Positions 13,901 to 24,774 are shown, numbered from the stretch's first letter. The stretch: DNA of 64,000 bases from Xanthostigma xanthostigma (GCA_963575645.1 OY754467.1:22341001-22405000); one strand, 5' to 3'. Translations and numbers: made by a program. Notes: generated by a model not told the origin, from the sequence alone.

Positions 13901-16900
13901 TTTGAATGACAATGCATGGTTAGCTGTATGACGTCACTCTAAATCCAATATGGCGGACTCCTAAAGATGGCGGACTAATTTTATTATGCTTTCGTACAAT
14001 ATGCGTATCAAATGAAAGGGCTTGCTGAGAATAACTCGAAAAATAAAGTGACGTCACTCTAAATCCAATATGGCGGACTTCTAAAGATAGCGGACTAATT
14101 TTATTATGCTTTCCTACAATATGGGTATCAAATGAAAGGGCTTGCTGAGAATAACTCGAAAAATAAAGTGACGTTAGTTTAAACCCAATATGACGGACTT
14201 CTAAAGATGGCGGACTAAGTTTTTGACGTGATAACGTCTTATAAATTGATGAAACACCAGCTGCACGCACGAAAAAGTGTAACGTTCCGTAACGTTCCGC
14301 CTGACCCTGTGCATGCAAGCGTGAGCGCAGTAATGTATTATTAAATATGATATTCGAGCGGAATACGTTATCACGTAAAACTATCGTCCGTAAACCGACT
14401 TTACAGACAACCAATTTTTTTTTCTGCATGAACAATAATGTAGTAAAGTTCCAGTAGTCACACATGCTGAATGAAAGACCACTTTGAATGTTTGTATTTT
14501 CAAAACCACTCATATAAAAAAATGTTGGTTATGAATCGATTTCTAATCCGCTGACTGCGGGCGAATTTACAGTTGAGGACTTACGCAGTTTGCTTTTACG
14601 AAACTCTAATGTCATAATTTTTGATAAACTTTTATTTTTTGGTATTTAAGTTAAATTCCAATTTTTTATTATTTTTTGCACATTTATTACATTTTTTTAA
14701 TAATTCATTTCAAAACTTGTGTTTCTGTAATTTGTCAGTTTATGGAACGTGTTCGCAGAGCACACAATTTCCAACCAGTCTGCAACCCGTCATAAAAACG
14801 CGCATGCGTCGAGAAAAATTGGCAATTTGCTTGAACGAACAAAACTAATTATCTCATCATAACTATGCATTTGAAATATAACTCGGTTCTAAATTCGAGA
14901 CTTTGAAAACGGTCATTTTGTCAGTCGATTTTCGTTAGCTTTACCCAGAGTTACGATATGTTAGTTTATTTGTACAAGTAATTCAATTACTAGGCTATGT
15001 AAAGCTGGCAGCGCCCAATTCGAAAAATAAAAATTAAATTATTAATTCTTTCGTTTGTTTATCGCTTGTTTAGGTTTGTTTAGCTATTTTCATCGTTTGT
15101 TTAGACTTAGTTCAAAAGTTATTTAGAAATATAAATGGGCGCTGCTAGCTTCACACCAGCAACGCCCATTCAACAAATTTCTCCAAAAATGGGTGGAGTC
15201 GTTTGTTTATCGTTTGTTTAGCTATTTTCGTCGTTAGTTTAGGCTTAGTCATTCGTACGCGGCCAAAAAGTGGGCGCTGCTAGCTTCACATATTTTTTTT
15301 TCGTTTTGTTTACTATCTAAATAGAATCCTATTGAAATTCACGGAACAGTACAGTTATTTATGATCTACATTTATCAAAAATCGTTTGCCAATGTTCACT
15401 AGGTGCAAGCGCAATTTTTTTTTAACAAACTACCTTTATCAATAAAAAATATTGATAATTTTAAAAATTTTAAACGTAATTTATTGTTCACGTTATCTAT
15501 CTACAAACAAAAGTCTGATGAAAAAAATGTATTTATTATATCGTACAACAAATTTAGCGGAAATCGGAGTGCGCACTTTTGACTTGGTCAAGGATTAATT
15601 TTGTGTACAAAATTGAGTACCTAACTATATTATTACACCACAGATTTTTAAAAATTTAGTAATACTTATCCTTTTAAAGTTAAATATAGAAAAATCTTAA
15701 TAACGAAAACGAAAAAGAACTTTTCTAGAAGACAGAATGTGAAAAGATACAAACATTTGATTTGTAATTACAAACATTTAACATAGATTGTCATTGCCAT
15801 TTTTATAAATGTCAGTTTAGAATGTAAAAATGATTAGCATAGTTGTTAGACAGAACCGTATTACAATTTTGTGTGATTTTTCAAAAATATTCCTTACCCA
15901 CCGTTTTAGCAATTTATATTGAAATATACATGTCGTTTCCGATTTTTTTAATTCAATCATGCTAACTGTGCCTACCCGTTAATAGCTGGATAGATTTATG
16001 TAACATTAAAAAATAACTAAACAAAGCGAAGCTGGCAATTTCACTGCTATTATACATTAATTAAAAAAAATAAAAATTAGTCAAATGAAAGCACACATTG
16101 TCAATTCTTCTTTTTGTTCTAAGTTCTTGTTCACGTTGAGATCGCGGGTACGGGCGCGGTAGTCTTAGCGAGTTCGTGTTCACGTTGACCACCTGGCGTT
16201 TGCGCATATGTGACGTGTTATAAAGTCTTCTGTATTCCCGTCGTGCTATCGTCTTGAGCAAAAAGCTCAAACTGGTAGAACTTACCTTGCGCCGCGCGCG
16301 AATCGTGCGTTCTGCAGATAGTTTGACGTGAACACACACTAACAACTTCACACGTTTGATTTTGCCGCGAGCGCGCCCGCCATCTCGCTCGCGAGTTAAC
16401 GTGAACAAGCACTTAAGTGACATATTTTGATGAATTTAAATATATTATAATACAGGTCTATTCTTAAATTGCTAGATCCAAATTCCAAAGTATAAATAAT
16501 AATTAATTATTAATACTGTGTGCAGTGCTGCACAGAAATGTTTAAAAAATTGAAATATACATTCGTAACGTAATAGTAATTTAACTATCCGTTTGTAATC
16601 ATTCCGTTCTTGTTATTATTTAATAAACACAATAATTCTTATCAGCTAACGCGTTTTTCATAGTCGTTGTTAACTTTGTGTATAATATCTATGGATCAAT
16701 GTCTTTGTTCATATTTAATCACAAGACTAATTATGATTAATTTGTTAACTTTTATTATGTATATTCTAATGAAATAATGTTTAAATGTTATTATTGAATA
16801 ATAATTAATTAATAAAACTGCAAGTTTATTGAACAAAAGGATTTACGGAAATTTTTTTTTTTTTCAGAAAAATGCAGTCTCTATTTTTCCATTCCTGCTT

Positions 16901-19286
16901 TATCACGCTGTTATAATTGGTCTGGTATTGGAAGGATGTCTCTTGGCATTCCTACTTAGCGTTCCTATTATGTATTATGTGATATATTATCCCGCAGATG
17001 TTGTAACACAACTGATACAAATCTTCGGCGTCCATTATATTAGAAATATTTTTATCGTTGGTGCCGTTACAGCAGGCTTCTTAGGTAAGAATACCATAAT
17101 ATTATCCAGAAAAAACAAAAGCAGTTCTCGAAATTTTTTATATTATTTTTAGAAAATACTAAAAATTTTGTGAATATCGGTTTACCGTTTTTTCAGCGTA
17201 TAAAATTTAGCCTGAATACCGAGGGTGTAAAAAAATCATTCTATTTTTCGACAACCATGCTTTATAATCCAAAGCTTTTTTTAAGAATGTACGAGGGCTA
17301 TGTCAAATCACCGAGATATGAATGAAAAGTTGTCGACTTATTTCTTAATATATTTGCCATAAGTGCTGAAAATTTTAGAACGGTCGACTAGTTCGTTTAA
17401 AAAATTCAAAATTATGAAATTAACATTATGGGAAACCAGCGCACTCATGGAGTAGACAGTTTATAAACATTTTTATTATAGCTACTTACTTTTGACAACT
17501 CACCAATGAAATTGAAAGATTTAATTGCTGTTTAACTGCGACGCTGTCATAATATCTTTCATGCTAGTTACTCCTCATACGTACACTTATGTGTATTAAA
17601 TGTATGCTGTCTAACAAATTGTACGGAAATAGAATTTTTTGTACAGTTTGACGCTGTGGCTATCATCTTATAATATGCGGTCATATATCTATTAATTAAC
17701 TATATGAATCATTGCCTATCTACTCAATGTGTGGTGAGTGAACGTAACAAAGCGTATCGAAAATATATATTATATGTGTCTCTTTCTTTGATGTAATTCC
17801 CTAATTTCTTCGATGATAGGATTGGTTGACGTACTTGCATTCAATCTGAATAAAGTATCTCTGTTTCAAAAACTTTGTCTTTTTCTATGACGTTAACATG
17901 GGCGTACCCAGCTTTTGCCCCCTCCCCCCGAAATTAGAAATTTCTTAAGCCGGGTCCTCCGTGCTTGTTTTGCCCTCCTGGATACGCCAGTGCTTACGGC
18001 GTAAAAAAAGACAAGTATATGTTTGCACCCTAATAGTTCGATTGCGATTTTATTCCTATGCTCAGTATAGAATAAAAGTATATGTATGCGGTTATGGATA
18101 TACTTTTGTATGCAATTTTATACCTCATAATAAAATAATTTGACCAATACAGATAACCGATAGGATTTCAAACTAAAGAAAACGGAATACAAGATAAGCG
18201 GTGAAGGCTGTTCCAATTTTTAAACAAAATAGTTTTTATTATTGTCCTCGTTTCAAGAAAACTCATTATGTTGTTATTATTAGTAATATTTTCGTATTTA
18301 CGCATATCATAAGTCATGATCTGTGCAAAATTTACAGAGAAAAAACAAATATAGGTACATAAACGTTTTATTTACTATAAACAGTATGCTATTAAAAAAA
18401 ACCGTAATATAGAAACAAACTAACTGGCAATTACATTAGAGCTGTCTATCCATAATTGAAAATTAGTTGTTGAACGCTTGACATAAAAATAATTGTATAA
18501 ATAATTCATATACCTAATATAGGTATACAGTTACAGAGCAAAAGAGAAATATACTTATTTCATTAAGTTATAAACTGTAAAATTTCATGAAACATTGTGG
18601 ATTAAATATAATAAAAGTTGAAAATTGGGGAAAAATCTTCATTCTTTAAATTAAATACAGTATGTTCTGCATATTGCATGCTACAAATATAAAAAGATGA
18701 CTGAAAGTTATTATTTATGCAAACAAATTTATGCATAACATATAGGTATTCAGCAATATTTTATTTAATATGTAATTTCAGGTAATTTTTTGGGGGTCTT
18801 CAAAACGAACAAATTTCAGTTTACAACGCCCACAACTAAAAAAGTAGATCAGCTTTACTCCTTTTGTTATATTATCCATAAAGTGTCATGAAATGTTCAA
18901 ATTGTGAAGATTTAAGAATTTACGTCGCACATGCCTAAATTATATACGTTTTTATATGCATTTCGTTTAAAGCATTCCTTGAACCTACGGATGCCAATAA
19001 CGACAATAAACCAGTGAGCTTTTTTCCATTGATCTGAATTAATTTTTATTTATTATTTTCAGTTGTGGAATTTTACTTATATTTATTGGTACACAGTTGT
19101 TTCAAAGACATAAGAAAAGCAAAGAAGAAAAAATTATTGTGGGCAAAACAGGATGAAGAAATCAGAAGAGACGCTGAATCAGATCAAGATGTCGTAGACA
19201 AAAATAATTATAAAAGCAATTTGAAAAAATCAAAGCTGTTATCACATTGGCGGAAACAATCCAAAGCGAAGGAACCAGATGTATGA
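4897..19286 (+). CDS. Four-pass membrane protein, DUF4728/pasiflora-like, five exons
   Basis: Joined exons 4897-4974, 6556-6646, 11186-11331, 16868-17084 and 19063-19286 give 251 residues with no internal stop. The protein starts MCFKLKKTCCVCSLKSGA and has four hydrophobic segments near residues 15-40, 84-104, 112-146 and 160-191. Between the first two is a loop of about 43 residues with an N-glycosylation sequon (NMS, N70). A Lys-rich hydrophilic tail fills 192-251. The N-terminal Cys cluster before SLKSGA, the four-pass layout and the length fit the insect DUF4728 family, whose Drosophila members (pasiflora1/2, fire exit) act in glia and epithelia; pasiflora proteins are septate junction components. 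The family call rests on recalled layout, not a search. The ATG at 4897 is the only in-frame Met giving the expected N-terminus. Role in this species is inference. Confidence 0.82.
4975..6555 (+). other. Intron 1
   Basis: About 1.6 kb of AT-rich sequence between donor GTTTGT and acceptor TTTCTTTACAG. I see no mobile element or RNA gene in it, only AT-rich runs such as the TATAATATAATATATAT stretch near 5955. Confidence 0.6.
6556..6646 (+). CDS. Exon 2 of the four-pass membrane protein gene
   Basis: It has a pyrimidine-rich acceptor (TTCTTTACAG) and a consensus donor GTAAGT. It encodes LASTTLLCITIVLLSKYEKS and onward, completing membrane segment 1 and entering the first loop. It ends with one base of a split Asp codon (phase 1) that exon 3 completes. 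Confidence 0.85.
7015..7914 (-). mobile_element. Internally deleted mariner-type transposon
   Basis: Terminal inverted repeats of about 27 bp (AGGTGTCCCAAAATTTACGC on the left, its complement at 7888-7914) bound 0.9 kb, against about 1.3 kb for a full mariner. It splits the Helitron after CTAATA; the flanks read ...TA and TATTATAAAG, consistent with a TA target duplication give or take one base. The transposase inside is on the minus strand and broken. Confidence 0.88.
7109..7803 (-). pseudogene. Mariner transposase remnant
   Basis: Read on the minus strand from the ATG at 7803, it starts MAHYMKEQRVFFVEQYFKNG, the helix-turn-helix N-terminus, and runs to GRPQRV. It then jumps directly to VTVWYGFWAGSIIGP: the middle of the protein, including the first catalytic Asp, is deleted. 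A frameshift follows. The next frame holds MWFQQDGATCHTSR (second catalytic Asp) and PPRSCDLTPLDFF (third Asp region). Another shift precedes the C-terminus RGGHMSDVLFHT and the stop at 7109-7111. The family is Tc1/mariner superfamily, mariner-like. It cannot make an active transposase. Confidence 0.9.
8472..8507. repeat. Perfect 16-bp-arm hairpin in intron 2
   Basis: AAAAACAGTGGAAGAC is followed by a 4-base loop and its exact complement. It may be a remnant of a small MITE; no flanking duplication was identified. Confidence 0.7.
8508..10838. other. Intron 2 remainder; degenerate direct repeats only
   Basis: No gene seen. A stretch reading CGTATTAACRTNAATATGATT followed by a T-run and CAAAATCGGTT occurs near 9205 and again near 9355. 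A weaker echo (ACATCAATATAATGG) lies near 9725, suggesting a decayed tandem repeat. The rest is AT-rich and unremarkable. Confidence 0.5.
10839..11086. mobile_element. Inverted-repeat MITE in intron 2
   Basis: Arms of about 100 bp face each other. Left reads GTTTATATCTGCATTTCATA then CTAAGGTTTCGGCAG; right reads CTGCCGAAACCTTAG then TGCAGATATAAAC. The outermost arms are CTGATGTATGAGG and CCTCATGCACCAG. It ends about 100 bp before exon 3. Superfamily unknown. Confidence 0.7.
11186..11331 (+). CDS. Exon 3 of the four-pass membrane protein gene
   Basis: Acceptor TGAATGTTGCAG and donor GTATGT. It completes the split Asp codon, then EFFKDTVTGSLGNMS (loop 1 with the glycosylation sequon), and encodes membrane segment 2, YLMITANTMNIICSILLFFG, ending GALR in phase 0. 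If the intron were retained, the frame would stay open to 11574 into a MITE. Confidence 0.88.
11413..12036. mobile_element. Tc1/mariner-like MITE with TA target duplication
   Basis: The element starts CAGTGTGGTCACTTAAGTG and ends with the complement, with TA on both sides. The inverted repeats extend over about 160 bp, covering TGCAACATATGGGAAAATTT and GCATGTCCGATAATCATTTT. The middle has no coding capacity. A second copy lies at 63156-63705. It begins 81 bases downstream of the exon 3 donor. Confidence 0.88.
12103..12236. repeat. Short palindrome related to the 25.4-kb element
   Basis: Arms with the core TTTTCAGACAATATGTTAAA and its complement flank about 30 bp. The same core (TTTTTCAGACAATATATTGA) occurs in both arms of the element at 25432-26479, so this may be a shorter relative. 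Confidence 0.6.
12701..13253. mobile_element. Long inverted-repeat MITE with a palindromic centre
   Basis: Arms of about 215 bp run from AACGCAATATAC to GTATATTGCGTT and include GACCCGCCAGATCTAC against its complement. In the spacer, 12919-12956 is itself a hairpin: TACGTACGCAATGGTAT, a short loop and the complement. No open frame of interest. Confidence 0.8.
13254..13460. repeat. Partial extra copy of the preceding inverted-repeat MITE
   Basis: It repeats CACGTGCTTACCTACGTACG, the GGTATCATAATATCATT centre and the TCTGGCGGGTCTGGGATCT end of the element to its left, in the orientation of that element's right half. It lacks the outer part of the arm. Confidence 0.7.
13717..13854 (-). repeat. 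ACGTGATAACGT repeat family, truncated copy
   Basis: It starts TTTTTGACGTGATAACGTC, the family's right end in reverse orientation, and runs through GATGAAACACCGGCTGCATG and two CACGTTCCG motifs. It stops at GATATTCGAGCGG, where the 14220 copy continues into the other family end. Unrelated sequence with a 120-bp tandem repeat follows. Confidence 0.75.
13929..14216. repeat. 120-bp tandem repeat, 2.4 units
   Basis: TGACGTCACTCTAAATCCAA starts at 13929 and 14049, and a diverged unit starts at 14169, a period of exactly 120. Units carry AATATGGCGGAC, a GATGGCGGACTAA-type motif and GAAAGGGCTTGCTGAG. A single unit recurs at 25760-25862 inside another element. The 197-codon minus-strand open frame over this region only reflects the repeat. 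Confidence 0.88.
14220..14415 (-). mobile_element. ACGTGATAACGT repeat family, short complete copy
   Basis: In reverse orientation it has both family ends: TTTTTGACGTGATAACGTC at the left, and TACGTTATCACGTAAAAC then CTTTACAGACAACCAA at the right. At about 196 bp it is far shorter than the 658-bp and 1015-bp copies. No coding capacity; superfamily unknown. Confidence 0.75.
14416..14997. other. Intron 3 sequence without recognised elements
   Basis: AT-rich DNA with short non-conserved open frames. Nothing recognised. Confidence 0.5.
14998..15290. mobile_element. 293-bp MITE with TA target duplication
   Basis: The ends TGTAAAGCTGGCAGCGCCCA and TGGGCGCTGCTAGCTTCACA are inverted, 18 of 20 matching, and TA flanks both. 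A third copy of the terminus lies inside (about 15136-15157). The interior is rich in GTTTGTTTA repeats. Probably Tc1/mariner-like, judging only from the TA duplication. Confidence 0.82.
15291..16117. other. Intron 3 sequence, nothing recognised
   Basis: AT-rich DNA with no plausible coding frame, RNA gene or repeat ends identified. Confidence 0.5.
16118..16420. mobile_element. GC-rich palindromic MITE-like insert in intron 3
   Basis: The left end reads TAAGTTCTTGTTCACGTT and the right end AACGTGAACAAGCACTTAAG. The motif GTTCACGTT/AACGTGAAC recurs inside on both strands (about 16170 and 16323). It is clearly GC-richer than its surroundings, with CGCGCGCGAA and GCGAGCGCGCCCG. A 120-codon minus-strand frame covers it but resembles no protein I know. 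Confidence 0.6.
16868..17084 (+). CDS. Exon 4 of the four-pass membrane protein gene
   Basis: The acceptor is a long T-run ending TTTTCAG, the donor GTAAGA. It encodes KNAVSIFPFLLYHAVIIGLV and onward (membrane segment 3), then the short YYPADVVTQLIQIFGVHYIR loop, and enters membrane segment 4 (NIFIVGAVTAGFL). It ends with one base of a split Val codon. Confidence 0.88.
17085..19062 (+). other. Intron 4
   Basis: About 2 kb of AT-rich sequence with one recognisable insert, the hAT-like remnant at 17896-17992. The acceptor is TATTATTTTCAG. No other gene or repeat was recognised. Confidence 0.55.
17896..17992. mobile_element. Short hAT-like MITE remnant
   Basis: CATGGGCGTACCCAG at the left faces CTGGATACGCCAGTG at the right, matching hAT-like ends of the CASTGGCGTA type. 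It is only 97 bp, with a C-rich interior. No clear 8-bp target duplication. Confidence 0.55.
19063..19286 (+). CDS. Exon 5 (last coding exon) of the four-pass membrane protein gene
   Basis: It completes the split codon as VVEFYLYLLVHSCF, the end of membrane segment 4. It continues into a charged tail (KDIRKAKKKKLLWAKQDEEI and onward) and ends KEPDV then TGA at 19286. Confidence 0.88.
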
Positions 19287-21026
19287 TTAAGACAATTTTT
19301 TTATTACTAACAAAAAAGCTCAGTAACATGCCAAAATTTTATTGAAGGGTTAACGGCAACAATTTTTTATATAAAGCATTTGCGATCAAAACTATAATTA
19401 AAATGAGACTGAATTTTTTTGAGTATTATTGAGATAAAATAATATATATTTTTGTTATAAATGGTTTTATATTTTATGTGATTGAAAAATATGACTGAAA
19501 GTAAATTAGACAAGTACAAAAAGTCTTAGTTAATATTGAGCATATTTATTCCTGAGCAACTTGCGTCAAAATTTAAATAGTGTAATACAAATTTAATTGT
19601 ACTGCGCTAACTTAATCCTATTGGGATTTGACACAAAACGATAGGACAGTTGGTGACTGCAATATAAACAACTATAAATACATTACATTTAACATGCTGT
19701 CAGTATTACTATATATAAAAAAATGGCGAGTTCGACGTTACATTTGGCCTAAACTCCGTCCATGTGTCAAATCCCAATCGCTCAAAAAAAAATATCTACA
19801 ATGAAAAGACAATATAGGCAGCGGTGAAAATTCATTTTAAATAAATCCAGAAATAAAAAAAAAAAAAAAAAACAGTTTTTATCGTAACGGCACAAAACAC
19901 TAACATATTCAAAAATGTAATCAATTTTTATAATGTAGGTATTCCCATGCTTGAAATATTACATGTTGTACTTATTAGCCAGGTTTCTCTCTAAAATTGT
20001 TTCAAAGTGCAAATAATACCCAGGGCTGACAACTTGAAATCAGAAAATCGTTCCAAGAGTGATTTAATACGTGCTTGCCGCACACAGTATCTTCGAACTC
20101 TTATCTCTTTAAAATTGCAAATTGAACATCATATGAAAATTAAATATCTCAAATATATTTTTTTTTATATTTTTCATAGAATTATCATTTAATTAATAGA
20201 TACATTTACAATATTTTTTATTACAAATATTAAACTATATATCAAACAATTATTAAAGTAGCAGAAGTTTTGTTGCATATAGTAAATTATATTATAGAGT
20301 CTTGTAATAATTAAACTATTTCAAATTGATTTCGTCACCACGGAAACCACTTAACGTTTGTTATTTATTTGTCGTAAAAATCCTCAATTGTTCTAGGAAT
20401 CTTCATGATTTGACACACTTGAGTATTATTTACAGCGATGTGCAAGACAGAAATGATTTTTAGAGAGAAACACCATGTAATATGTCCATCATGAGGTAAT
20501 CCTTGTTAGATTTAGTACCGATAATGCAACTTCTTCCCAGAGCCGCAACTTACAGAGGAGTGCGGCATTATGAGAATGCTCACTGTCTTCGTATTGCAGA
20601 TATGGCGGTAATTATTCGCTGTACTAAAGTAAACTTAGTGCCTTATTCTTACTAACTTTTTGAGTGATTGAATAGATATTTGTTGATTTAGTAGATATTA
20701 ATTAAAGAAATTCTAATGACTTTCCATTTGTTTTTATTTCCACTAACATCTCCATTCATATATTAATAATAATAATAATAATATTTTGCCACTCTGAAAT
20801 AAAAGAAAGTGGGTTAAAGGCATCGGATTCCCGACCACTCACCTGTGATTGCCTATTTTATTTTTATTTAGTAGATTATTTCGTAGCACATAGGTACTCA
20901 TAATAAAGAAAATTATGTCGTGAAGACATTATTAATTTTCATGTGAGCTACATATAAAAATAGTCGATCATAGGTGCCTTTACCCTAGTTACATATAGGG
21001 TTAATGTACATTCCTGATTATACATA
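19287..21026 (+). other. 3' flank; UTR end not placed
   Basis: AT-rich sequence. An AATAAA-containing stretch followed by a long A-run lies near 19851-19871, which could be a polyadenylation region or a retroposed tail. A short (TAA)n run at 20765-20782 precedes GCATCGGATTCCCGACCACT, possibly a SINE 3' end read backwards. Neither is certain. Confidence 0.35.
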
Positions 21027-22186
21027 TAGCTTAAGCAACGAATAATTCTAGATGGAAAAGTCGAAAGCAGAACATTTGACTTAGGAACTTTGTTTGGACT
21101 AGTTAGGAGATAAACATACTAAAAGTCCTTACTCCTCCGAGGTACGCCCGAAGGGGGGGAGCACAAAGAAGGTCCCGTTTTTTGGTATTTTGCTTTCATC
21201 TCGAAAACGGTACGTCGTACGAAATTTTGTTGGAATACATAATGAAAGCTGATAAAATTCTCTACAACTTTAGTTTTCACACTTTTTATCTATCTCCATT
21301 CTTTGCCTAGCTATGAGCTCCGAAAAATGGTCGATTTTCAAAAATGTGTTAAATTCTCTGTAGCACATTGTAACAATACGAATTTGTCAAAATCATTTCG
21401 TATCGCTCATCCACACTATTAAAAACACCCACACACTATTAAAAAATAACATAAGCTGGGAGTACCTCCACACAGGGCCCTAGTTTAATGGTATATTAAG
21501 TACCTAAACTGTTTTAAACAAAAATCATCAGTGAACTATTTTTCATATACTTATTTTTTTTGTATCCTTCATGTTAAAATTGGGAACGTGATCCTTTTAA
21601 ATATATGCATTTTATATCACATTCCTCGACTTAGAATCTAGAACCTTGTTTATCTATTTTCTTTGTCGATTCTAACAAAATAGTGCTCTGTTAAGGTCAT
21701 AGGGGCTCCATAATCCTAATGTGCCCAGGGCCTTCAATAGGTTAAAGCTTATGTTATTTTTTAATAGTGTTTGGGTGTTTTTAATAGTTTGGATGAGCGA
21801 TACGAAATGATTTTGACAAATTCGTATTGTTACAATGTGCACAGAGAATTTAACACATTTTTGAAAATCGACCATTTTTCGGAGCTCATAGCTAGGCAAA
21901 GATTGGAGATAGATAAAAAGTGTGAAAGCTAAAGTTGTAGAGAATTTTATCAGCTTTCATTATGTATTACAACAAAATTTCGTACGACGTACCGTTTTCG
22001 AGATGAAAGCAAAAAACCAAAAAACGGGACCTTCTTTGTGCTCCCCCCCTTCGGGCGTACCTCAGAGGGGCAAGGACTTTTAGTATGTTTATCTCCTAAC
22101 TAGTCCAAACAAAGTTCCTAAGTCAAATGTTCTGCTTTCGACTTTTCCATCTAGATGCCCCTTATGAGCACTCATTGACTAAACTA
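21027..22186 (+). mobile_element. TAGYTTA long-inverted-repeat element, copy A
   Basis: It starts TAGCTTAAGCAACGAATAAT; the right end, read inward, is TAGTTTAGTCAATGAGTGCT. ATA flanks it on both sides. Inside, arms of about 410 bp (from CTAGATGGAAAAGTCGAAAG at 21050, to its complement ending 22156) flank a 300-bp unique centre. It has no coding potential beyond short chance frames. The second copy, 46676-47905, is in reverse orientation. Superfamily unassigned. Confidence 0.85.
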
Positions 22187-23556
22187 ATATAAAAATTTAG
22201 CTATAGTTAACGAGCCCTTTTAACTAACAAGTTCATAAAAAATGCTTAAATATGGGGGACCAAAACGTAAATAAGAAAATCATTTTCATCCAGATATACA
22301 AAAAATAGATTAACAGAAAAATAGGAACTCACAAATTCGTACAAAGTGGGCATACTCGTATAAGGTATATGAAAAAATATTTTAACGGCAACCTTTATTG
22401 GCTCGGGTCAAAACCAACCAAAATTTCAGGTCAATAGATTTTTTCATTTTGAAACAGTCTATTAGTGAATAGTGCAGTCAAAACATAGAAAAATAAAATG
22501 CTAGTCTTGTTATTAATATTTTTTTAAGTGTTTGTTTCGTGTTTATTTGCGGAACTCAAGAAATAGGTCACTTGAAAGTATCAAATGGATGACCCGCTAG
22601 TCATTGGTTTCCGATGTCTGTACTACATATTTACAAATTTTTACAAAAAAAAAAAAAATGCCACTTGCCTACACTTAAAGAAAGTTGGTAACTATTTAAT
22701 TTTTTATTTTCAAAATACAAACTGTTAATCTGTTTTTTCTTTGATAATATAATTAAGGTTTTAATACTGCAGCTATTTTCTTCTAATAAAATTAAAATTC
22801 AGTATTTTTATTTTTTTATTAAGTCTTCGTCAACCATGGAAAGCCGTCCACCGACATATTGGAGGTTTCTGGAATATGCCGTCGCAATAATTGACTAAAA
22901 TTCCCAGGGGAGAACAAAGAACTGAAGTAACACAAGACTGTATATTCATAAGTAATGCCATATTGATTGTAAAAACACAAAAACAAATATGATATTGACT
23001 TTTGACTCCGTGAATTAATTCGTGTATCATGGAATTATATTTATTTTTTTTTTTTATTTCTGAGCATAGTATATTGTGATATATATTAAAAAAAATTTAT
23101 TCAGAACAATAATTATCCGTAATGACTATTGAAAATTAAACATAGCAACGATAGACGCTTATGATGTCAAACGTCTATAATAAACGTACAATACGGAAAT
23201 ACCTGTCTATCTGATCTGTGATTTTCAATATTTTGACAAATTTGCCAATGGCAATGTTAACCAACACTATGAAACATGCTATTTATTCGTATAACAATCC
23301 TACAAATTTTGCAAAGCAAAAAAATCAAATAGACAATTTTTTTCTTATTTTAAAGCTACTCTCACCCATGAAATCATTGTTACTTCAAAATGGTAAAAAT
23401 AATTTAACGCATTGCTCTCTCTTTTTTATGTGATCCAATTTTCTTGCCACTACTAAAAATTAGATGTCAATAAAACAGACAGAATTACTGCGTATTTTTA
23501 GTGATCACTACTCATGTTTTTAAAAAACTGCATTACAATGTGTTTAAATCTGTTCC
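22187..23556. other. No gene or repeat recognised
   Basis: AT-rich DNA with poly-A and poly-T runs and only short chance open frames. Confidence 0.5.
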
Positions 23557-23841
23557 CAGTGGCGTAACTATAGGGTGGCAGAACGGGCAAAATGCCACGA
23601 GCCCGTTAGTACAGGAAGAACCTAACATTTATTACAAAATTGGTAAAAATATTAATTTTGTATTAATTAATCAATTAAGATGGGTATTAATTCAAGAACA
23701 TACACGAATTATACAAATATCTACATACTTTACTTCGTGATTTATAAAATTGAAGCTACAACGTGAAGGCGTTTTTATATTAAAGGAGGGTCCCGTGCGA
23801 TGAATTTGCCACGGGCCTCAGGCAGTATAGTTACGTCACTG
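23557..23841. mobile_element. 285-bp hAT-type MITE
   Basis: Ends CAGTGGCGTAACTATA and TATAGTTACGTCACTG are inverted. The flanking 8-mers TCTGTTCC and TCTGCTCC match at 7 of 8, the hAT target size. The subterminal GCCACGAGCCCGT / TGCCACGGGCCTC region is also inverted-like. No transposase inside. Confidence 0.88.
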
Positions 23842-24774
23842 TCTGCTCCGTAGCCGAATAGTATATTTTTTATAAAGCTGCAGTGTATTGTTGTCCCCTG
23901 AAATACAATAAGAAATTTAATAATAATAATATTTTTGATGAGCTAAATAATAAATTATTATTATATATGTATTATATTGCTTCCTTTTAATTTTTTCTAA
24001 TATCGGTTGATTTTTAAATCAGACATTTTTGTTATATTAAAGTTATTTATTATTAAAAAAGGAACGAAAAATGAATGACACTATAACTAATATATGGGGG
24101 CAACTCTAAGTAGAAAAATATAAATTTAATAGAAAAATTACCGTGTTTTCGTAGCAGTATGCAATATAACACGTTGTTTAAAATAATTTAAGTGACAACT
24201 AGTCATTCATATTGTTTTTTGAACTGTGAAATAAATAATTATAACTATACTCATCTAATTGTAATAATTATACTGTATAATTAAACGTTTTTTTCTTTAA
24301 AATATTTAATGAACAAATAGAGGTGATCAATAAATTACAGAAAGTGAAAATACTATGATCGATCAAACCCAGGAAAATGTTGTTCAATTTTTGTTCTTTA
24401 CCTATCATCACAATCTCCAATTTTTATCCTTATATTGTTTAAGCTGCTTCGTTGAAATCGTGTGTTAAAACGTTTTCAAACGGTGACCTACTACCTATTT
24501 TTCCCCCAAATTTAAATCAAATTTTTATATTTCTTGATAATTTTACCGGGCTTTTTAAAGTTAATTTGACGATTAAAATGTCACCTGTTAATGTTATTAT
24601 GAGTAATAAAAATAAGAAGATTCGAATACATTCGGCGCTGGTGATTCGAAATGACATTTTGATACTTTCTCTTTCTACAGAAGTACTAATATTATATTAG
24701 TTATGAAAAAAGACCGGTGTTTTTTTATCTAGTGTAAAAACGCAAATGATTCTCAGGTGGGCCAATCCTTTTCA
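23842..24774. other. No gene or repeat recognised
   Basis: AT-rich spacer with short chance frames only. Confidence 0.5.

Noticed and set aside
13920-14513. 197-codon minus-strand open frame
   Set aside because: It spans the 120-bp tandem repeat and the short ACGTGATAACGT copy; the protein repeats only because the DNA does, and 120 is divisible by three.
16061-16423. 120-codon Arg-rich minus-strand protein
   Set aside because: It lies within the GC-rich palindromic insert; Arg richness follows from the CG-rich repeats and no family is recognised.
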